A stretch of 64,000 nt of DNA from Megascapheus bottae (lineage: Eukaryota > Chordata > Mammalia > Rodentia > Geomyidae): positions 1 through 64,000 of the forward strand of contig JANJXV010001813.1 in NCBI GenBank assembly GCA_024803745.1, in the 5' to 3' direction. The translations under genes were made by a program, and so were the position numbers. A model generated the notes under the pieces. The model did no database searches. It had not been told where the DNA came from and saw only the letters and a program-made list of their open reading frames with translations. Positions within the stretch are counted from its first letter, which is position 1, and every line of letters starts with the position of its first letter. Positions 57,031 to 64,000 of the stretch are shown here, piece by piece.

Positions 57031-58083
57031 GCCACTGGCACTCTGTTTCCACTGCTCTTTTGAAGGCAGGGATATTTACATTAACATATTGTATATGATT
57101 CCTATGAAACTCCAAATACGCGTGAAAGAAAATACAACAGCACTCACCAAGTTCTACTACGTTTTCTTCCGACTAACTCCTGTTTACAAACGTTGAAGGC
57201 TCTGGTGTAGCTCAGGAAACCTTTTCAAAGCTCCAGCAGTTAATTATAGCTGACTCTGGGGCTGGGAAAGCCGACTACACTACACTCTGAGATCAATGGC
57301 TCTGGCTAGACTGGGAGGGGAGAAATGCCACTCAGATGGTAATCACTGAATGCTTCTCAAACCCAGGGAAGCAAGGCAGGGCCTCACTCCCATAATCCTC
57401 TGCACCAGCTCTTCCACACAGGTCAATGCAAAAGCAGCCTGCACTCCCCAAGCAAAACCTGCCACAGCTCTCCAGAGAAACAAACGACATTCCCATACAG
57501 AACGTATTATGTGTATATATTACTACTTACGCTATCATAATACATGCAAATGTAAAGAATATAACGTAGAATATCCAAACATACAATGAAGTGCATCACT
57601 GATTGTTGAGCCCTCCAGCTGGGCCCATAGCCTGTGCTGCAACTACAGAACTTGAGCGGGCAGATGTCTCTATTGGTATATTGGCTTACATTACTGTGGA
57701 TGCGCACTCAAGAGTGAGACTTATTTACTTGGGCTTTCCCCCCCCATTCTGTCAATTAGAAAGGGCAAGCCCTGGTTTGCCACCTTCTCCACCATTGTAA
57801 CTGCTTTGCTTACTATACGGAAGTCCTCAGGTAATTCTTGCCAAGTGGATGGATGCTGGCAAAAGACTTAGAGAAACCATCTGCCAAGAATTAATAGAGG
57901 TTACTCTGCAGAGAGATTAGGAGATGACTTTTAAATACACTGCTGTTACCCTTTTTAATTTTAATATTTTTGGAGCCAACTTCTGCGGAAACTATTTTTC
58001 TAATGAAGAAGAAAATGAAATGAATGTAGCTTGGGACCCAAGTGATCCCAAACATGAATAGTAGCTAAGAAGTTTAGCCTTCA
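57031..58083. other. Unique sequence, about 1 kb; possible conserved block at its end
   Basis: No gene recognised. 57830-58060 is repeat-free, with 'ccaagaattaatagagg' and an AT-rich 'ttttaattttaatattttt'. It could be conserved non-coding sequence, which is inference. Confidence 0.3.
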
Positions 58084-58203
58084 AAAGCCAGGCACGTGCC
58101 TGTCATCCTAGTCACTCAGGAGGCTGAGACCTGAGGATCACAGTCCAAAGCCAGCCTGGACAGAAAAGTCCATGAGACTCGAATCTCTGCTTAATCAACA
58201 AAG
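58084..58203 (+). mobile_element. B1-dID SINE, B1 half only
   Basis: 'gtcactcaggaggctgagac', 'cacagtccaaagccagcctg' and 'catgagactcgaatctctgc'; the ID half is absent. Confidence 0.85.
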
Positions 58204-59080
58204 CTCATTGGTGGGTGAGAAGAATGCACAGCACTGACACCCATGGAGGGACGGTGTAAGTAGATCAGGCCTCTGCCGCCAGGGGGCGTCTCCTCCATCT
58301 AGAGCTGCATGGCCAGCTGGTGAACAGGAGGGGAAGGCTGTCCTTTGAGATGCTATCTGTAATGCAGCCAGCTGGCAGATAGCTTGGTGCAACGCAAGCC
58401 TGGCATTTAATAAACCAGAAGTGTCGTTTTACTACTGAACCCTCTCCTTTATACTAAGAAGATAATGAAGACACTATCTGGCATTTCTTGGGGCATCTGG
58501 AAGAGTTAAAGAAGTGAAGAGCTTGCTTTGCTCTGGAGAGGAGGAAGATAAATCTTTACACGCGGAGGAAAAGCCTGTATAAAAAATGGATCTTCTTTGG
58601 TATTGGAGGAGAGGAGGGAGCTATAATTTGTTTGTAAAGGGCACTTCGAAGTTTTACTTCAGCAATTTTATTACAAATTAACAAGACAACCCTCATAAGC
58701 ATAAAATAACAACCATAAAGATAGAGGTGGGATTTTTTTTAAAGCTTTTATCTCAACCAGTAGGAATGCTGTTATAAAAGATGGATACGTAAAATAAGGC
58801 AGAGGATAGTTTTGGATAAGAGGGTGAACTAGAATGCCCTGCACGTCACAGACACAGGATACTAGGAATGGAAGTTTGGGGGATTAATTGAAGAAGAGTT
58901 CTCCAGAGATATAAAGAGAGGCAGAGAAAGTGAATTCCTGAGAAAAATGATAATCAGGGTGATGTTCCCCCCAGTGCCAGGAATTGTTTGATGAATCGGT
59001 GGCATTTTGATATCTAATATTTCATTTCAAGTGATTGCTTATCATGGTTCATGCTGTAATTTCCTGCCATTAGCCAAAGC
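58204..59080. other. Unique sequence
   Basis: No gene or repeat recognised. Confidence 0.35.
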
Positions 59081-59289
59081 AAGAAGGGGAGGGGGGAGAG
59101 GGGGAGGGAGGGAGAGGGAGGAGGAGAAGGAAGGGGAGAGGAAGGGGGAGAGGGAGAGGGGGAGAGAGGTGGAGGGAGAGGGGGAGAGAGGTGGAGGGAG
59201 GGAGGGAGGGAGGGGAGAGGGAGGGGGAGAGGGGGAGAGGGAGGGAGAGAGAGAGAGAGGAAGAGAGAGAGAGAGGAAGAGAGAGAGAG
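59081..59289 (+). repeat. Long homopurine (GGGAGA)n tract
   Basis: 209 consecutive bases with only two pyrimidines (T at 59170 and 59192). Many runs of three to six G. Long open frames on both strands across it (Arg/Gly/Glu or Pro/Ser/Leu) are compositional artefacts. Confidence 0.97.
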
Positions 59290-60189
59290 TCTCCATTTAA
59301 ACAAGTCACACCATGAGGACTAAACCTGTCATTCTTAAGCATAAGAGAATCTTCAAGAGACTACTTTTCTAGTTAATATAGCTAATTCGAACTAGTACCG
59401 AGGCTTTCCTATGTATTAGGAAAATTATGGAAACTTGTATTTTCAGACTTTGCTCTTTATTTTCCCGGAATTGACAAGTTTTTCAGATCAAATTCTCTTT
59501 AAATCCAAAAGCAGACCCTTTTCATAGAAACAAAGAATTTAGTTAATATATAGATTTTATTTCCACACACAATAAAAAGAAGTTGCCGCTGTGGCATTAT
59601 TTTAAGAAAAGCTGTGAGAGTTGAGAAGCAACAAGTGATAACTCCCCAGAGGTAGAAACCCAACACAAGACAGGACCAGAGCAAAGAATCCCTGTAGACA
59701 CCGGACGAGGTATCAGACTTTTTTTTCTCCCCCCTTGGATCAGAGCTCAATGCTTCCATTTAAAATGTTCACCAATTCAATGCATATTTAAGGCTGCATG
59801 GTGTAATGTTTACACACAATGGAATGGCTACCGTGGCCCAGCCATCCTTCATCTCATGTAGCTTGTGTCTATGGCAAAACACCTCAAATCTATACTCGCA
59901 AAAATAAGTCTGTACATTGTAGATGAACAGGAAAACGAGGAAACAGCTCAAAAGTCAGGAAACAAAGGGGAGCTGGCAAGGATTCCCAGAGGAAGTGACA
60001 TTTGAAGGATGAGGAAGATGGTCTCACCACACTGGTGGAAGCAGCTACCTGAAAGTACAGGGGACATATGAGTCTGGGTGGGGAAACCAAGAAATGTTTG
60101 GTATTATCAGAGTTTATGAAGGTTATGGAGAAGTAACAGGATCTGACTTTGAAAAGTAGTCAGAGGTCTCTGGTCTGTATTGATAGGAA
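59290..60189. other. Unique sequence, about 0.9 kb
   Basis: No gene or repeat recognised. Confidence 0.35.
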
Positions 60190-60423
60190 CCTTTTTGTTG
60201 TTTCTTGTCATTTGTGGGGCTTGAACTCGAGGCCTGACCGTCTTTTGCACAAGGCTAATGATCTACTACTTTGAGCCACAGCTCTACTTCTGGTTTGTGA
60301 GTGGTTCACTAAGGATGAGAGTTTTACTGGGACTTTTCTGCCCCGGCTAGCTTCAAATTGCAATCCTCAGATTTCAGTCTCCCGAGTAGCTAGGATTACA
60401 GATGTGAGCCACTGGCACCCAGT
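60190..60423 (-). mobile_element. B1-dID SINE, antisense
   Basis: Full-length ('ggggcttgaactcgaggcc', 'gagtggttcactaaggatga', 'gtagctaggattacagatgt'). The flanks 'ttgataggaac' (60180-60190) and 'ttgatatgaac' (60424-60434) look like a target duplication with one mismatch. Confidence 0.9.
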
Positions 60424-60434
60424 TTGATATGAAC

Positions 60435-61019
60435 TTCAAAAGATCCATTCAGTGTAGAGAAGGAAAACTGGAGATTATGTAAGGATGCAAAAGACTCCTA
60501 TTTCTAATAGACACTCTACCACTAACTTAAGCAATCCACTTTCCCAGCCTTCAGAACCTTCAAGGAAAGCCTGGGGAGATGTGTTTCTGTCCTCTGAACA
60601 CTGTGTAAAAACACAAGTGGGAATGAGGAGGCGGGAAATGGCATATCTAAGAATGAGCTAGGATAAACCTACCGAAGGGGAGCACTCCACTAAAAGTGCT
60701 CAGAACAAATGCATGGGATGCAGAAAGCCCTCTGAGTCACCAAGTTCCGCGGGCAAAGCATGCTGCCACCCAGAAATCTGGAAGAAACCTCCATGGTGTT
60801 TTTCATGGCAGTGACATGATTTTCTATTTCCTTCCACCACATACAAAGGCTCCAGGTCATCCTCATTCTTGCAAATACAATGGTCTTCTGATGTCAGCAG
60901 GCTGGCAGCTTTGAGCCTTGATCTTGATAGCTTTGATGTTTTTCACTTCCCTCATGACTGGTAACTGGAAACCTTTTTTTTCCCCCCCTCTTGAATGAAT
61001 AAACACATTGGTCATTTCT
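60435..61019. other. Unique sequence
   Basis: Nothing recognised. Confidence 0.35.
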
Positions 61020-61375
61020 AGATGCTCCTTGGAGAAACTCTATGCAGAGTCTCTGGCCTGTTTTCTAATGGACTTGTTAACACTGCATTGGTAATTGGAC
61101 TGTAGGAGCTCTTCGTGTATTTCAGAAATTAGGCCTTTGTTTTTTTCTTTCCACAGGCATCCCAAGGGCTGGCAGACATTTTCTCACACGTTTGCAAGTT
61201 TCCATTTTGTCAGTGACGTATTTCTTTTTGCCGCACAGAAGCTCTTAAGTTCGATGCAGTCTCATCTGTCTACTTTTGCTTTTCCTCCAGATGTTGCTGA
61301 AGTTAATTCCGTGACTTCTCTGTCAAGACCGCGTCTGGTGAGGCTTTGACTTTTTGTTCCAAAAGTTTTACCCAC
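61020..61375 (-). mobile_element. L1 ORF2 3'-region fragment, antisense
   Basis: 'ggtaattggactgtaggagc', 'ttaggcctttgtttttttc', 'ccgcacagaagctcttaagt' and 'ttcgatgcagtctcatctgt' match the antisense L1 segment around 'gcacagaagctttttagttt' in order. Frame broken. Confidence 0.75.
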
Positions 61376-61952
61376 AAGAAAAAAACATTTGAAATCACCG
61401 CCTTGAGTGATTAGTACACCAAAATCTCGAGAACAATTAGCATTCCCAAAATGCTGCTCGTATGTGAATGGCTTTCACTGGCATCAGAATGACCAAATTA
61501 GATCAATTAATTCTATCATTTAATTAATTACATGTCCCAGGGCTATCTTAAAGGCCTCAGATAACAACTGAAAAGAAACCCCAAACAGTTGCTTTGATAT
61601 CAAGTAGTTACATCCCTAAGTCTTACTTAATAAGGAATAGCCCAATTGAAAACAAGAGGGCATTATTATTTTATCAGCACTCTGAAACAAATGCACTAAA
61701 TGGTTTGTTACCAATCTGCAAGTTATCTTTATACCATCCAGACGAGGTAGTTCAAATCCTACGTGATTTGCATGTAAGCCCTTCTGGTCACCACACAATC
61801 AAACTGAATAATGTCACTCATCTTCAGGTAAAATGGTGTTTATAATGTCCTGACAGACTATAGGGACCGCCAGTAGTCCTCTTTTCCTTCTCTCACATGA
61901 AAATATAGCATTTGAAATTTGAAAGATAGAAAACAAAACCCAGACTTCATAG
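61376..61952. promoter_or_regulatory. TAAT-rich unique block, candidate enhancer
   Basis: Repeat-free. It contains 'gatcaattaattctatcatt' and 'taattaattacatg' (several TAATTA homeodomain cores at about 61500-61532) and an octamer ATTTGCAT at 61766-61773. Such composition is typical of conserved developmental enhancers near regulatory genes. No conservation data were available, so the role is inference. Confidence 0.35.
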
Positions 61953-62187
61953 GTGCCAATTCTGGGCCTTGAACTCAGTGCCTAGGTGCTGCCCCTGAGT
62001 GTTTTGCTCAAGGCTAGTACTGTACCACTTGAGTCACAGTTCCACTTCCAGCTTTTTTGGGAGTGGTTTCTTTAGAGATAAGAGACTTATGGACTTTACT
62101 GGCCAGGCTGGCTTCAAACGGAGGGATTCTCAGATCTCAGCCTCCTGAGTATCTAGGATTCCAGGTGTGAGTGATTGATGCCCAGCT
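61953..62187 (-). mobile_element. B1-dID SINE, antisense
   Basis: 'ctgggccttgaactcagtgc', 'gggagtggtttctttagaga' and 'cctgagtatctaggattcca'. Full-length. Confidence 0.9.
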
Positions 62188-63242
62188 AACACTCAGATTT
62201 TCCACTTTCATCCCTGTGCTGGTTGACGAGGCATTCAGTGAGTTCAGCATGTGAATGGAGACCATTTACAATTTCCCTGGACACCTTTCCACACCCGACT
62301 TTCTTCACCTTCTCATGCACATAGAGACACACAAGAAGAAATTCCAACCATACAAAACAGAATTCTGAAAGCTCTCATTACAAAGCCCAGTAAGAATCAA
62401 AACTCCACCATAGATAATTAGCTTACATGCCGCTCTGATCACACCACGGTGTCATCTCTAGGCTGCAGGGAAGATGTCTTTAACTATAGACAACATTATC
62501 ATGACTCGTACAACAGAAGAGATTCTGAGACAAGGATTTCAGTGCCTGATAATACACAGTACAGGGACAGTGGAGGTGCTGGAGCCTTAGAATTTACAAA
62601 ATCAGGAGGAATCAGAAGGGAAAATGTCACAGTCTCACTTTGATATTCTGCCCCGCTCCCCTTAATTATTGTGCTACACTGTTTGCTGAGGAATGCCATA
62701 ATCAAGCATCATTTTCTTGTCTAACCCTATGGTGATGTCCCAGCTTGCAGGTCTTAAGCTCACCCCCAAACATAAGACACGGGATCTTCCCAATCTGCTT
62801 TGATGCCCTAACCCTGTGAACAGAATTTCCTTACTGGCAATACAGCCTGGTAAGCACTTCTGTCATTTGCTGCCAAAAACTCGCTCAAAAACTTGATGCT
62901 TCTCTTAATTCTGCACATGAATTCAAATTTGCTATACCAGAAATCTATCTGCTGTCAATCACAGATCATCAATAATAGATAATAATATCCATATCATTAC
63001 GTCCGTGGTAGCAATTTATCTGTCTGCATAACCACTTGGTTGGTGATGGCTGTTCACTTTTCAGAGAGAAGTTCAGAAGAGTTCCGTGGGTTTGTCCCAA
63101 GCAACAGCATACTGAGGAAATGGCTGAATTTGTACCTCACGGTCCATCTCCTTTCCACCGAGTGGTCAGGAGGTCAATGTGTTCTACAGTACACACACTC
63201 TTTGCTAGAAATAGAAAGGAATTTCTTTTGGGCAATACTTAG
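62188..63242. other. Unique block, about 1 kb; possible conserved element
   Basis: No repeats or gene recognised. 62400-62780 has the even composition of a conserved non-coding element ('ccccttaattattgtgc', 'aatgccataatcaagcatc'). Inference only. Confidence 0.3.
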
Positions 63243-63487
63243 GTTTCCTCTCAGGTCTTTGCACTGCTAGACAGGTACTGTACCACTGGAACTATGTTCC
63301 TAGATTTTTGTTTTGGAGTTCTTTTTCACACAGGGTCTGTCTGTTTGTGTCTCTGTCTGTCTCTCTGTCTCTCTGTCTCTCTGTCTCTCTGTCTCTGTCT
63401 CTCTGTCTCTCTCTCTCTCGCTTTATGATCATCCTATATATGCCTCCTGTATATGGCTAGGATTACAGGTATGTACCGCCACACCTA
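63243..63487 (-). mobile_element. Old ID+B1 composite SINE with internal (GTCTCT)n expansion, antisense
   Basis: The ID half ('cagacaggtactgtaccact'-type sequence at about 63250-63300) and the antisense B1 head ('ggctaggattacaggtatgt', 63454-63473) flank a simple repeat at 63340-63420, which has expanded within the element. Confidence 0.65.
63340..63420 (+). repeat. (GTCTCT)n / (CT)n repeat
   Basis: GTCT and GTCTCT units ending in a pure CT run. Confidence 0.95.
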
Positions 63488-64000
63488 AGAGGAGAAGCTT
63501 TTTTCAAAAAAAAATGGGTGAAGTTCTGTATTTGGAGTTGTTTTGAAACTGACATTGGTGTCAACAAAATGACACCAACATGATAAAACTAGTGAGTAAT
63601 GTAAAATGCCATGAGCCAGTGTGAGGGCTTAGATCTGGAATGTATCTATAGACAAGTATGGTGGGATTGGGGGAGGGGTTGTAATTCGTGGTAAGGAAAG
63701 TGGTTGTGTTAGCATCCTGCCCCTGTGACAATACAGCTAAGAAAAATAACTCATCTATTCTACCTGCATTTTTATGTTTATACAATAGGTGCCTCCAAGT
63801 TGGACTTATGAGCAAAGAGTATCCCTCTCATTTCATTAAGATGTGCTGTACTCATTTCTTTTATTTTAAAAAATGGCATTATATTTGAATTGCAACATGC
63901 TGCCCATTTTTTTTTCCAGATGAGAAGTCAACTGACGGACGCTGTAATTTGGAAGTGCGTGTGTGCATGAGAAGGTCCCAGCAGGCTCCATTTCTGATCC
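63488..64000. other. Unique sequence to window end
   Basis: A short A-run lies at 63506-63514. No gene or repeat recognised. Confidence 0.35.

Noticed and set aside
59007..59342. Four long frames on both strands (Gly/Arg/Glu or Pro/Ser/Leu rich)
   Set aside because: Translation of the homopurine tract.

Overview
The window is nuclear DNA of a rodent, most likely Geomyoidea (kangaroo rats, pocket mice, pocket gophers). The diagnosis rests on two SINE families that recur throughout. One is a roughly 190-bp dimer whose 5' half is a tRNA-Ala/ID-like unit and which ends in the antisense hallmark 'gccagtcctgggcttgaac'; it matches what I know as IDL-Geo, described from Geomyoidea. The other is a B1 monomer fused to a degenerate ID unit (B1-dID type). 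Older layers are the usual mammalian set: MIR, L2, L1/HAL1 fragments and an MLT1-like LTR. Genus and chromosome position cannot be settled from the sequence, and family names are given from memory without a library search.

I find no protein-coding gene that I can name. The long open frames run through microsatellites or SINEs, or have no recognisable protein features. The window therefore looks like intergenic DNA or a large intron. The best candidates for transcribed sequence are a pair of exon-like segments at 46081-46212 and 46559-46619 with good splice sites and a compatible open frame, and a possible 3'-terminal exon at 51529-51970 (acceptor, 102-codon frame, stop, AATAAA). Both are tentative, and they do not join in frame.

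Layout. 0-10 kb: SINEs, purine/pyrimidine tracts and several MIR pieces. 10-20 kb: L1 and L2 fragments, a large (CT)n(CA)n compound microsatellite, and a SINE-poor unique block at 19.0-19.7 kb. 20-30 kb: an MLT1-like LTR, a triple nested SINE at 23.2-23.85 kb, an MIR split by a SINE at 26.7-27.2 kb, and unique blocks at 28.4-30 kb. 30-40 kb: mostly unique sequence, a SINE/(CA)n/SINE composite at 33.7-34.1 kb, a short young L1 with a perfect 15-bp target duplication at 36.7-36.9 kb, and a pentanucleotide array at 37.2-37.4 kb. 40-50 kb: a solo LTR with TG...CA ends inside an AT-rich microsatellite (44.5-45.1 kb), followed by the exon-like pair. 50-64 kb: a same-strand cluster of four SINEs (55.67-57.03 kb), a 209-bp almost pure purine tract (59.08-59.29 kb), an antisense L1, and TAAT-rich unique blocks at 61.4-61.9 and 62.4-62.8 kb that resemble developmental enhancers.

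Repeat boundaries were read by eye and are good to about 5-20 bp, except where a target-site duplication fixes them. No genes work together here in any way the sequence shows. The functional hypotheses are regulatory elements, low-confidence transcripts and unusual DNA structures.
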